From Luidia sarsii (taxonomy: Eukaryota; Echinodermata; Asteroidea; Paxillosida; Luidiidae), in assembly GCA_949987565.1 (NCBI GenBank), contig OX465118.1, positions 8,935,502 to 8,999,501 of the forward strand: a DNA stretch of 64,000 nucleotides. The letters are read 5' to 3'. This document shows positions 13,401 to 27,331 of the stretch, piece after piece. Both the position numbers and the translations under genes were made by a program. How positions within the stretch are numbered: position 1 is the stretch's first letter; the number at the start of each line of letters is the position of its first letter. The notes beneath the pieces are model-generated. The model was not told where the DNA came from and made no database searches. It saw nothing but the letters and a program-made list of their open reading frames with translations.

Positions 13401-16400
13401 ACATAGAACCCGCAGTGATGCTAGCAAATGGATGCAGCAGTGAAGGACAAAACAAAGTTGTTTTTTCATTCTCAAATCCAAAACATATAGGAATGTGCTG
13501 GTATTTCTGTCTTTCTTTTATCATAATCATGCAGGGTCCCCGCAGGAGTACGTTGACTACTTCAGGATCGACTCGGTCACTGGTGAAGTGTTCCTCCTGC
13601 AACCCATTAACAGGGCCGATTTCAGAGAGTTCTCACTCGAAGTAAAAGTGAGTGGACCTGCATTTTCGTGGTTTTTTTTTCTTCCTTTGAGCTCGAGACC
13701 AATAGGAGACTGAGCATCATCCACTTAGTACATTTTTCGATGGCCATTGCAACTGGATTAGTCTTGATCTCCAGCCTTTATAGTAAAGCCACAAACCCCA
13801 GCTTATGTTGCAAGAAGGCTGCTAAGGTTGTTCTTCTTTTAAAAAGCTCGCTGACTTAGATAATGGAGAGGTTTTAAACTGCGAACGGATACGCGTACGC
13901 ATACATCTAGCTCTCCGTACCAGTTATTAGTGGTCATTCGCTGTTTCACAATCACACGTCATATTGGTAGCGCTGTTCGCAATCCCACCGCTATGCAAAA
14001 TAAGTCTAAAATGAAGTCTATTTCCGACACCACGCATCCCCGTTTTTGTACCCTACTTTTAGAGACTGTGCGTAGTACAAAGTCCCCACCTTGGCAAAGA
14101 GTAGTTGACTATTCGGAAAGGCCACCATCTCTAAGGTCTGGTTGGATAGTTCAGAGGGAAGGAGTGCTGGTATACACAAGACCAGAGGTCCTGTCAAAGT
14201 TTGCTTTGCCAGTTTTTTTTTTATTTGTTGAAAAGTTCCCAGTCGGTTTTCCATTCTTTGGTTTGACAATACCAAGGACATTATATATAACGTGTGAGAG
14301 AAATGTTACCAAAGCCCAAGCCCGAATCTGAGCCTTCGCTTCAGTCACGGGCCGTAATTGACACTGTTGATGAGGCTGCGTCCGAATTTAATTGGCTACG
14401 GCTTGAAAGTATACACATGAGTCTATGTGGGTAATCAACACACGGCTGCAGTTCCCATAGAGTCGCGTGTTGCGTCGATAGAGCCGCAAGCAGCCAATAG
14501 ATTCGGACACGGTCACACTATATGAACATCTAAACCGTGAGAAAGGGTTGAAAATGTCATTTCGCTGTGAAACTAAAAAGTCACTGTGATTTCACGGTGC
14601 ATTTTACAGTGAATTCACCCGTGAAAATAATCGCCTCTCTGACCTGATAAGGACATCTTCAGGTCACTAAAGAGACTGTGAAAAAACCCGTGAATATCTA
14701 GGGTGGCAAGCTCCAACCTTGAGAGATGGCTAATTCAATTACCAGCTACCATAGAGGTACTGTATGGTGTCCTTGTAACTGTCACTCCCAGATACTTCTA
14801 AAATTGTCTCTAGCCATTTACCACCAGGAATGTGGCCTTGGAGACCACTGGTGAAAACACATTGAAAATGACTTGGCTAAAATGTGTGCCATGAAATAGG
14901 GGTGAAAACACAGTGAATTTTCTTTTCACGGCTAAATGACATTTTCACCACATTTTCACGGTTTAGAGGTTCATAGTGTCATAGCTATAGCTCGGTGCGT
15001 TTCTTTGCCGGTACAGGCCAGCGAGAGCGAGGCCGAGGGCGGCGTGTACGCCATCACCCAGGTCAGCGTCGTGATCCAGGAGGTGAACGAGCACAGGCCC
15101 GCCTTCGACCAGAGCAGCTACCGGGGCTACATCTACGAGAACTCGCCCATCGGCTCGCAGGTCAGCGGGTCGGCGTCTTCCATGGTGCCCCTGGAGCTGC
15201 ACGCCTCGGACAAGGATGTGGAACCGGTGAGACCATGCATGGCGGGGACATGAATCTGTCAGTAGCCTAAATGTGTGTTGACTTCATCCTTTGGTCCAGT
15301 TGAAGTCGCACACACACATCACAGGCAGTCTCAATGACCCGTTTCTTGTGGTATAGGAATCTGTCAGTAGCCTAAATGTGTGATGATACCTTCTTTTGGG
15401 CCAGTTGAAGCGCACACACACTCAAAGGCTGTCTCGATAACCCGTTTCTTGTGGTATAGGAATCTTTCAGTAGCCTAAATTTGTGTTGACTTCATCCTTT
15501 GGTCCAGTTGAAGAGCACACACACATCACAGGCAGTCTCAATGACCCGTTTCTTGTGGTATAGGAATCTGTCAGTAGCCTAAATGTGTGATGATACCTTC
15601 TTTTGGGCCAGTTGAAGAGCACACACACATCACAGGCAGTCTCAATGACCCGTTTCTTGTGGTATAGGAATCTGTCAGTAGCCTAAATGTGTGATGATAC
15701 CATCTTTTGGGCCAGTTGAAGAGCACATACACATCACAGGCAGTCTCAATGACCCGTTTCTTGTGGTATAGGAATCTGTCAGTAGCCTAAATGTGTGATG
15801 ATACCTTCTTTTGGGCCAGTTGAAGAGCACACACACATCACAGGCAGTCTCAATGACCCGTTTCTTGTGGTATAGGAATCTTTCAGTAGCCTAAATTTGT
15901 GTTGACTTCATCCTTTGGTCCAGTTGAAGAGCACACACACATCACAGGCAGTCTCAATGACCCGTTTCTTGTGGTATAGGAATCTGTCAGTAGCCTAAAT
16001 GTGTGATGATACCATCTTTTGGGCCAGTTGAAGAGCACACACACATCACAGGCAGTCTCAATGACCCGTTTCTTGTGGTATAGGAATCTGTCAGTAGCCT
16101 AAATGTGTGATGATACCATCTTTTGGGCCAGTTGAAGAGCACACACACATCACAGGCAGTCTCAATGACCCGTTTCTTGTGGTATAGGAATCTGTCAGTA
16201 GCCTAAATGTGTGATGATACCTTCTTTTGGGCCAGTTGAAGAGCACACACACATAACAGGCAGTCTCAATGACCCGTTTCTTGTGGTATAGGAATCTTTC
16301 AGTAGCCTAAATTTGTGTTGACTTCATCCTTTGGTCCAGTTGAAGAGCACACACACATCACAGGCAGTCTCAATGACCCGTTTCTTGTGGTATAGGAATC

Positions 16401-19400
16401 TGTCAGTAGCCTAAATGTGTGATGATACCTTCTTTGGGGCCAGTTGAAGCGCACACACACTCAAAGGCTGTCTCGATGACCCGTTTCTTGTGGTATAGGT
16501 ATCTGTCAGTAGCCTAAATGTGTGATGATACCTTCTTTTGGGCCAGTTGAAGCGCACACACACTCACAGTCACAGGCTGTCTCGATAACCCGTCTTGTGA
16601 TATAGGAATCTGCCAGTGACCAAAAATGACTATTGACACCATCCTTTGGGCCAGGTGAAGAGCACACACACTCACAGGCTGTCTCGATAACCCTTCTTGT
16701 GGTATAGGAATCTGTCAGTGGCCAAAAAGACTGTTGACGTCATCCTTTGGTCCAGTTGAAGAGCACACACACTCACAGGCAGCCTCAATGACCCGTCTTG
16801 TGGTACAGGAATCTTCTTCGTGTCACCTGGGAATGTTCAGTGAAAGATTTGAGACCCGAAAATCAACGATGGATGAGAAGATGACTATATTTTCAGCCAA
16901 ACCTCAGAGAACACTTCTCGATCGTTGTCTGAATCTCGCTTTAGTTCATTGTGGTGTCTGTGGTGTGGCAAATTCGTTTGCCATTTGTCTGAAATCAGAA
17001 TAGCAACCAGACTACTGCAAAAAAAGCGGTAGGCCTACAGTTGAAAAAAAGGCAGGCCATTTAAAACTTGAGTCTGATTGCCAGGCTTGTGGGCTTAGAG
17101 AGAGTAATTTGGTTCACAATTCTGCAGCTGCTTTAGACCAGGCTGTGTTAAAGAATCATAGACATTGGCTGCAGTGTTGATGAAGTATTCAACTTAAACC
17201 CCGGCAAAGACTAGTTGACTATTTTGGGAAGGCTGCCATCTAAAGGGCTGGATAGCTCTGATGATAAGAGCGCCGGTACGGAAAACCAGAGGTCTCGGGT
17301 TCAAGTCCTAGTCTAGTAACAGTTTCATTTGCCATTTTTTTTTCTTCAATATTCTCTAAGTTGAGATCGAGACAGTCTAGAGACATTTTCGGATATAAGA
17401 AATGGCATCAGTATCCTTTCCTTTGTTTTGAATGCTAACAAAAAAACGAACACACACATGAGAATCTATCCTCAAAAGAGGGCATCCTCCTCTCCTTCCG
17501 TAGGGACGGTCCCTCATGCTCACCTACTTCTTGTCCGATGCCACGGCTCACTTCATCCTGGAGGGCTCACCCGATGGCTCCTTCGCCTACGTGGTCGTCA
17601 GCAGCAACCGGTTGGACAGGGAGGTTCTTGACCACTACACGATAATGGTGAGGGCCCGAGTCCGCCAGTCCCCTTGTCACGAAAACAAACAAACCGGTCG
17701 TCAGAATCATTGCCAGATCCTATAATATAGCGAGCTTACACTATCAATATCTAAACCTTGAAAATTGGGCGAAAATGTCATTTAGCCGTGAAAAGAAAAT
17801 TCACCGTGTTTTCACCCCTATTTCATGGCACGCATGAATATGCATTAACATATGATGCAATGACAATTGGCCAATCAGACTAAGGGACCGGCAGAATAGC
17901 GTTTGCGGGAAAACCTGCCTAAAAAGGTTAATAAAAAGCCTCTTAAACCTTGCAAAGATCGACTTTTCTTTAATTTTGTCTGAAAAAAAAAACCACCCAG
18001 ATTTTGAGGATATTAGAATGCCTCTGTGGACTTCACTCAATGAGCCTATGCACATAGACAGAATTGCTCTTTGTTCAATAGCTTGAATCAGATTTCTTTT
18101 TCTTTTTTTCTTTTTTCCCTTCCTTTTTTGGGGGGCCCCTTGTTCATTGTTTTCCCCATCACCAGGCTTTGGCCATAGAAAATGACACAACACACTTGCT
18201 GGAGAGCAACAGCACCACCATTGATGTCACCATCTTGGACGTGAACGACAACCCGCCTTACTTCCTGCCCAACGACCACAGCATCGGCGACAATCGCTAC
18301 CGGGCAACCGTGGCAGAGAATGCAGAGACGGGCAGTGTCATCATGACCGTACGTCAGAGAGGAAAAGAGATGAAGAGGGGAGAGAGGGAGAGGGGGAGGG
18401 AGAGGGAGGGAGGGAGAGAGGGAGAGGGGGAGAGGGGGAGGGATCGAGGGAGGGAGAGAGAGAGAGGGGGAGCGAGAGGGAGGAAAAGGGAGAGAGGGAG
18501 AGGGAGGCAAAAGTGAGGGAGAGGGGAAAGGGAGGGAAAGGGAGGGAGATGGAGAGGGAGGGACATGGAGAGAGAGGGTGGGAGGGAGAGGCAGGGAAAG
18601 AGAGAGGGAAGAGGGAGGGAGGGAGAGGGAGGGAGATGGGGAGAGAGGCAGGGAGAGAGAGAGGGAGACAGCGAGGTAAATAGAGGGAGGGAGGGAGGGA
18701 GGAAGAGATAGTGGAGAAATAGAGGAGAGAGAGAAGGGAGAGGGAAAGATATATATCACAACCCTTGGTTTATTTGAAGCCGATGAGCCAACCAGAATCC
18801 CCAAAACCTCGCTTAGACGTCCGTCTTGGGTCCTATAATAAAGCTGAAGTTTGGGAATCTGTTTTCTCCACATCTCCAAGCCAAAGGTCTCCAATTTCCA
18901 TGCCAGTGGGAACTTAAAGAATGAATGGAGGATATCTAAGCCTAAGTCAAGTTTGGGATTTAAAAGAAGACAAAAACCCCACAAGGATTTGAACCCAGAA
19001 TTGTGTGGTTGACTTTTTCTCCTCACAGTTGGAGACCGGGGATCTGGACTTGCCGCCCCACGAGCGGGTGGACTTTGTCGTCAACTACATCAACAACGAG
19101 GGCCATGCCAAGATAGGGCCGGCCCAGGCCGGGCCCGGCTCTGTCAACATCATCCTGAAGGAGAACGGGACCATCGTGGACGGGGAGCAGTACAGCATCT
19201 CACTGCAGGCAGTGGATGGTGGACTGAGTAGGCTCATGTAAGGGTTGCACAGTATACGTAGTCTGCTGTTGTAGCCATTTTGGTGGTTCTGCTATAAGGC
19301 CCCTTAAATGCCCCGGCTTTGGCTCTGGCTATGGCCATGGCCATGGCTACGGCTACGGCTACGGCTACGGCTACGGCTACGGCTACGGCTACGGCTACGG

Positions 19401-22400
19401 CTACGGCTACGGCTACGGCTACGGCTACGGCTACGGCTACGGCTACGGCTACGGCTACGGCTACGGCTACGGCTACGGCTACGGCTACGGCTACGGCTAC
19501 GGCTACGGCTACGGCTACGGCTACGGCTACGGCTACGGCTACGGCTACGGCTACGGCTACGGCTACGGCTACGGCTATGGGTCTGGCTTGGCTATGGCAA
19601 TGGCAATGGCTCTGGCTCCGGCTCTGGCTCTGGCTTCGGCTTTTGGTGTGGCTGTGGCTCTGAATTTGGTTTTTGGCTTTGTGTCAGTGTCTGTAGATTT
19701 GGCTCTGGCTCTGGCTCTGCCTTTGGCTTCAATTTAAGCACAAGCCTTTGACAACAGCTTCTATAGACAAACACTGCACTGGACAGCACAACGAACCTTC
19801 AATCTGTGTTTTCTGGTTTTGCGTGACGAGGACGAACCACCGAGCTGTCGAGATACAGCCAGGAGTTTGTCGAGGGCCCCGGGTATTGACTACGCAGTGG
19901 TCAAAACCTTGCCGGACAATGACCTGATTGACCCCTCTCCCTCTCCTTATTCCCCCTCCCCTGAAATGCAGATCAGAAGTTGTCTACGTTGAGATTATTG
20001 TCCTGCCGGCAAACGTCAGTCATGCCCCCACATTTGAGCAGAGGGTCTACCAAGCGTCAGCCGTCGAAAGCTTGCCGATCGACTCCTTCATAACCACAGT
20101 CACCGTAAGACGTTCTTGCATAACGCAACAAAATCAGTTTGGGTCATTCAAGTAACCGAGGAACTGCTTGACAACCTTTTTGTGTCAGGTCTTAATTATG
20201 ATCAAGTCTTTGAAAGAGGTCCAGCTGCAGGGGATCGAAACGTGATGGAGGTCCTACTTATTTCTTGAATTCACTTCTGAATTTTCATTGATTAGTTTTC
20301 CAGGCAATTCTAAGGGGGTAGCACGATCTTCATATTCACGAATGTTCCCTCGATATGACACCTTTCTTTTTAGAGATTCAGGCAGTGGTGGGGTTCACGA
20401 TAAATGAACGATGTTTGAATAAATTTTGGGTTGTTGGTGATTTTTGGGGTTGTGGTTCAGAGATCCTTTTTTTGTGTAACCTAAGCCTGCTGGCTTCAGT
20501 GATGTTACCCAAAGCCTGCTGGCATTATTGGTGTTACCTAAGCCTGCTGGCTTCAATGATGTTAAGCCTGCTGGCATTATTGGTGTTACCTAAGCCTGCT
20601 GGCTTCAATGATGTTAAGCCTGCTGGCATTATTGGTGTAACCTAAGCCTGCTGGCTTCAGTGATGTTACCAAAAGCCTGCTGGCATTATTGGTGTAACCT
20701 AAGCCTGCTGGCTTCAGTGATGTTACCCAAAGCCTGCTGGCATTGTTGGTGTTACCTAAGCCTGCTGGCTTCAATGATGTTAAGCCTGCTGGCATTATTG
20801 GTGTAACCTAAGCCTGCTGGCTTCAGTGATGTTACCCAAAGCCTGCTGGCATTATTGGTGTTACCTAAGCCTGCTGGCTTCAATGATGTTAAGCCTGCTG
20901 GCATTATTGGTGTAACCTAAGCCTGCTGGCTTCAGTGATGTTACCCAAAGCCTGCTGGCATTATTGGTGTAACCTAAGCCTGCTGGCTTCAGTGATGTTA
21001 CCCAAAGCCTGCTGGCATTATTGGTGTTACCTAAGCCTGCTGGCTTCAATGATGTAAAGCCTGCTGGCATTATTGGTGTTACCTAAGCCTGCTGGCTTCA
21101 ATGATGTTAAGCCTGCTGGCATTATTGGTGTAACCTAAGCCTGCTGGCTTCAGTGATGTTACCCAAAGCCTGCTGGCATTATTGGTGTAACCTAAGCCTG
21201 CTGGCTTCAGTGATGTTAAGCCTGCTGGCATTATTGGTGTAACCTAGGCCTGCTGGCTTCAGTGATGTTAAGCCTGCTGGCATTATTGGTGTAACCTAAG
21301 CCTGCTGGCTTCAGTGATGTTACCCAAAGCCTGCTGGCATTATTGGTGTAACCTAAGCCTGCTGGCTTCAGTGATGTTACCCAAAGCCTGCTGGCATTAT
21401 TGGTGTTACCTAAGCCTGCTGGCTTCAATGACGTAATGATGAGGTCCTACTAATGTCTTGAAATTCACTTTTGAATTTTCATTGATTCGCTTTCCAGGCA
21501 ATTGACAGGGATTTGGATGAGGTTTTCTACAATATCACGGACGGAAATGACGACGGCATCTTCGAGGTGGACTCGGCAAGGTAGGCCGTCGCATTTTGGA
21601 ATGTTTTCGTCGTTTAAGCAGAACCCACGATGCTCACATTGGTCGTAGTGTTTTTCTGTTGATTCCGAAGATTGTTTAGCTTCCACAAAAGATTAATTGC
21701 TTAAGCCGTGTTCGCACCGGATTTGTTTTTAACCGATGACCGTGGGTTAACATTCCAATCTTACGGCGTGCGCACTAATTGGATTATCAATGGGGGTAGA
21801 TAACAATCAGGACAGGTAAAACTTAACCGACTGACTAAATACAAAGCACGAGACGTCGTGTTCGCACTGGACTCCCGACTCAATATAACTGTCAATTTTA
21901 ACGGGGCAGAAGTCAGTCGGTTAATTTACCCGTTCGAGCCGAAGATTTGATTGATTGGTAGTAGAAGGTTGATAGACACTTCCTAGACTTAGATAGGCGC
22001 AGATTAAGAAGACTTAAAGGCATCATTATTATTCAACCATTATCTAAAATACACTCTTTCGTGTTCCAGCGGTGCGGTGAAAATTGTTGGCATGCTCGAC
22101 AGAGAGGAAGTGGAGAGTTACGTTCTGAGGATACAAGCCACTGATGGGACTCACGTAAGTAGCAAGGATGCGGCCTTGTTCTCATCTTATTAAGCCTTCC
22201 TCCTTATAATGAAATATCTCTACATTTGCCCCCCCCCAAAAAAAAAAAAAAAAAAAAAATTGCCGCTGTCTTTACGTGTGACTTTTGTGAGATTATCTCA
22301 AAGAGAACAGGAGAACTGACTGGATTTTAACCAAATTTGAAAGTTTGAAAAAATTGGCAAAGGAAACTACACCGGGACTTGAACCCGAAACCTCTGGATT

Positions 22401-25400
22401 AACGTACCAGTGTTCTTCCATCAAAACTATCCAGCCCTTAGATGGTGGCCTTCCCTAATAGTCAGCTAGTCTTTGCCGGAGTGGGGGCACCAGTCAGAAG
22501 CAATTCAACCATCAACTGCCGTATATATCTCTCCAGGAATCACCCCCCCCCCCCACTTTGATTCAGATGCAAACAACCAATGGTTGTAAAACTGGCTACG
22601 GCAGCTCAGGGATCACACAAAGTGGACGCAGCTTTTTTTTCAATTCAAGTCAAACAAACGAAGGAAAAACTGAAAAACTAGGATCGAAACTTCAGGCCCT
22701 CTAACTTTTGATATTGATGTATATATTGCAGGTCATTTTTAGCAGTTTTTAGCAGTTTGCATAAGTTTTTTTCTTTATTTAGGCCTACGCGATGTTTAAT
22801 TTGACTGCATTCTTGATCTCCTTGCCCTCTGCAGAAGGACACCTGCAGTCTGAGGATCACCATCCTGGATGTCAACGACAACAACCCAGTCTTCAACACC
22901 ACGCTGCCCACAGACTTCCTGGTGGTGGAAGGCATGGAGGACCAGTTTGTTGGCCAAGTAATGGTGAGCATCCCAGTTTGTCTTCATTAATCGTTTGTTC
23001 TTTTGATACTTTGCTTGCATTAACTATAGCATTTTGTGAGCTTCACCTTGCCACTTTTATCCGCCAGTAACACTATGAACATCTAAACCGTGAAAATTCA
23101 CTGTGTTTTCATCCCTATTTCATGGCACACAGTTAGCCAAGCCATTTTCACGGTGTTTTCACCAGTGGTCTCCAAGGCCACATTCCTGGTGGTAAATGGC
23201 AGAGACAATTTAGAAGTATCTGGGAGGGACAGTAATTACAAGGACACCATACCTCTATGGGGGCTGGTGGTCCCTACTGGTCATTGAATTAGCCATCCCT
23301 CAAGGCTGGAGCTTGCCACCCTAGATATTCACGTTTTTTCACAGTCTCTTTAGTGACCTGAAGATGTCCTTATCAGGTCAAAGAAGCAATTATTTTCACG
23401 GTGAATTCCCTGTGAAATGCACCGTGAAATCACAGTGACTTTTTAGTTTCACAGCGAAATGATATTTTCACCCCTTTTTCACGGTTTAGACGTTCATAGT
23501 GATCTTGAGTGGCCTTATATGCCTTGTGTTGGGGGACTTTTATAAAAATAAAAAAAAAGAGAGAAAAAAAGAGCCAGTCACATTAGTTTGATTGCTTTAG
23601 TGGCCTTATATGCCTTGTGTTGGGCTACTTTTATAAAAAAAAACAGAGAAAAAAAAGAGCCAGTCACATTAGTTTGATTGCTTTAGTGGCCTTATATGCC
23701 TTGTGTTGGGCGACTTTTATATAAAAAAAACAGAGAAAAAAAAGAGCCAGTCACATTAGTTTGATTGCTTTAGTGGCCTTATATGCCTTGTGTTGGGCTA
23801 CTTTTATAAAAAAAAAACAGAGAAAACAAAGCCAGTCACATTAGTTTGATTGCTTTAGTGGCCTTATATGCCTTGTGTTGGGCTACTTTTATAAAAAAAA
23901 ACAGAGAAAACAAAGCCAGTCACATTAGTTTGATTGCTTTAGTGGCCTTATATGCCTTGTGTTGGGCGACTTTTCAAAAAAAAAAAAAGAGAAAAAAAAG
24001 AGCCAGTCACATTAGTTTGATTTCTTTAGTGGCTACCTCTATCTTACCCCCTCCCCCCACAGGCCTATGACATAGACGAGCCCGACACCCCCAACTCCAT
24101 CGTCCGATACAGCCTGGAGTCGGAGGCCTTCCGCGTGGAGCCAGACACGGGCAGGATCTACGCAGTGGGCGCCCTGGACCGCGAGGAGGTGGCCCGCTAC
24201 GAGCTGGACGTGGTGGCCGCCGACACGGCCGACTCGCCGCGCACCGAGACCCTGCGCGTGGTGGTGACGGTGCAGGACGTCAACGACAACAGCCCCGTCT
24301 TCGAGCCCAGCCGGTACTCGGTGGACATCGCCGAGAACCGGCTGGTGCAGGACTTTCTCACGCTGCAGGTAGGATATCTCTCGACCTGTCCAAACTCCCT
24401 CGTCCTATATAGGGTTTGTTTTTCTAAGGGGGTAGCACGATCTTCATATTCACGAATGTGCCCTTAATATGACACCTTTCTTTTTAGAGAGCAAACACAA
24501 TCGAGATTCAGGCAGTGGTGGGGTTCACGATCGATAAATGAATGCTGTTTAAACCAATTTTGGGTTGTTGGTGATTTTTTTTTTTGGGGGGGGGGAGTTG
24601 TGGTTCCGAGATTCTTTTAAAACAACGATGTTACCTAAGCTCGTTGGCATTATTAACGGCATTACCTAATTATGCCTGCTGGCTTCAGTGATGTTACCTA
24701 AGCCTGCTGGAATTAATGGTGTTACCTACCCTGCTGGAATTAATGGTGTTACCTACCCTGCTGGCTTCAATGATCTTACCTAAGCTGGCATCAACGATGT
24801 CCTACATCATTTTCGCCCTGCAAGGTATATTTATAGTTTCTATCCCCCCCCACCACTTCATCAAGGCTCTTGACCGAGACGCCTCGGCTGTTCTGGAGTA
24901 CCACATCACGTCCGGGGACACCATGGTCTTCAGCCTGGCGCCCGGCAGCGGCAGCCTGTCGCTCCTGACCGAGCTGGACTATGAGCAGGCGCAGACACAC
25001 ACCGTCCAGGTGACGGTCCGGGACACGGAGCTGGCCGGCGGGACAAACGCCACCGCGACGGTCACCATCAACGTTCTGGTGAGTAACCCTTTTTTTTGGG
25101 GGGGGGAGCGTCCCTTTTAAAAGTGTGTATTCACCTGGCAACGGCATTCTTCCTGGAGGTCGTTCCTGCTGATGATGTTATGCATATTCATGAACACTCT
25201 TTACTCTGATTGGCCAACGCCAGACGGTCAGTGTATAGAGCATATACATGAAAAACATGAATATGCATTAAACATGATCTATTAAATGACAAGTTGCCAA
25301 TCAAACTACAAAACCGGTGGAATAGCGTTTGTGGGAAGAATGCCTTTGCCGGGTAAATATTATAATCTGCCTTTTATTTATTTCAGAGTTAGGAATTAGG

Positions 25401-25797
25401 AGGGCTTGATGTGTCAACCTTTGAGAAAGGTCCTGTCAGGATCGGAACGTCAGGCCCAATGGTTGATAATAGCCGCAGTTTTGTCATTTTAGTCAGTGAG
25501 CAGTTCTCAAGAGGACAAAAAGTCCTGTGGAAGCACGGTTCTCTTTTCTTTTCTTTTTTTCTCAATTTCTTCAAAAGTTTCGCAGTCAATTATACTACAC
25601 TTGCACTAAGACTAGGGCAAGATTTTTCGTAAAAGTCTGGAATTTTTTTCCCCTCATTTTTGGGAGTATTCCAAATTTGTTTTAGAGAAACTGCTGCATA
25701 TTAAAGGAGAAGTTTTTTTTACTAAGGACTTGAAATGGCCCAGGGATGGCACTGACATTGGTCTTCCCTCTCTCTCTCTCTCTCTCTCTCTCTGATC

Positions 25798-25832
<35 letters not shown>

Positions 25833-25857
25833 CTCTCTTTCTTTCTCTTTCTCTGTC

Positions 25858-25888
<31 letters not shown>

Positions 25889-25897
25889 CTCTTTCTC

Positions 25898-25937
<40 letters not shown>

Positions 25938-25941
25938 TCTC

Positions 25942-26007
<66 letters not shown>

Positions 26008-26307
26008 TCTCTCTCTCGAGTAGGATGAGAATGACAACGAGCCCGTCTTCACCCTGGACAGCTACCAGGGGGCCGTGCTCAGGACGGCTGATCTGGGCAG
26101 CATAGCGGCCAGTGGCATCATGGCCAGAGATGGAGACATGGCGGTAAGTATCTGGATCCAATCTATTTGGGCAGACACTCTTAAATTGTTTCAATCTCTC
26201 ACAAACTCTCTCTCTTTCTCTCTCTCTCTACCCAACTATTTGTCTCTCTTTGTCTCTCTTTGTCTCTCTTTGTCTTCTTGCTCTCTCTTTCTCTCTCTTT
26301 CTCTCTC

Positions 26308-26338
<31 letters not shown>

Positions 26339-26377
26339 CTTTCTCTCTCTTTCTCTCTCTTTCTCTCTCTCTTTCTC

Positions 26378-26432
<55 letters not shown>

Positions 26433-26549
26433 ATTTCTCTTTCTCTCTTTCTCTTTCTCTCTCTTTCTCCCTCTCTCTCTCTTTCTCTCTCTTTCTCTTT
26501 CTCTCTCTTTCTCTCTCTTTCTCTATTTCTCTTTCTCTCTTTTTCTCTC

Positions 26550-26582
<33 letters not shown>

Positions 26583-27104
26583 CTCTTTTTCTCTCTTTCT
26601 CTCTCGTTCTCTCTCTTTCTCTCTCTTTCTCTCTCTTTCTCTCTCTTTTCTCTCTCTCTACCCAACTATTTGTCTCTCTTTGTCTCTCTTTGTCTCTCTT
26701 TGTCTTCTTGCTCTCTCTTTCTCTCTTTCTCTCTCTCTTTCTCTCTCTTTCTCTCTCTTTCTCTCTCTCTTTCTCTCTCTTTCTCTTTCTCTCTCTCTTT
26801 CTCTTTCTCTTTTTTCCCATCAAATTGTTGACATGAAAATCTAGAAAATTGACTGATTGAACTGCTCTGGAACCTTTCCATGAATAGCTGCTCGTGTTAG
26901 GAGACATGGCGAATGCCTCTGTTCATGTTTGGATCCTTGAATGCCTTCCAATGTTTTCTTGTTTTAAATGACGACTTGAATCTCTTTGTTAATTGCATGT
27001 AATGTTTTGTAAATATTGTATATATATATACATATATTCCAATTTGTTGTACATAGCTTTTCACTGGAACTGAATTAAAGTATCTATGTTGAAAAGTCAA
27101 AAAG

Positions 27105-27135
<31 letters not shown>

Positions 27136-27298
27136 ATTTCTCTTTCTCTCTTTCTCTTTCTCTCTTTCTCTTTCTCTCTCTTTCTCCCTCTCTCTTTCTC
27201 TTTCTCTCTCTTTCTCCCTCTCTCTCTCTCTTTCTCTCTCTTTCTCTTTCTCTCTCTTTCTCTCTCTTTCTCTATTTCTCTTTCTCTCTTTTTCTCTC

Positions 27299-27331
<33 letters not shown>

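Noticed and set aside
19308..19751. Leu/Arg and Ala/Thr repeat proteins
   Set aside because: Translations of the GGCTAC hexamer in different frames.
20302..20319. Use of the upstream duplicated acceptor as the real exon 15 start
   Set aside because: It would read into a TAG within a few codons; the downstream copy continues as AIDRDLDEV.
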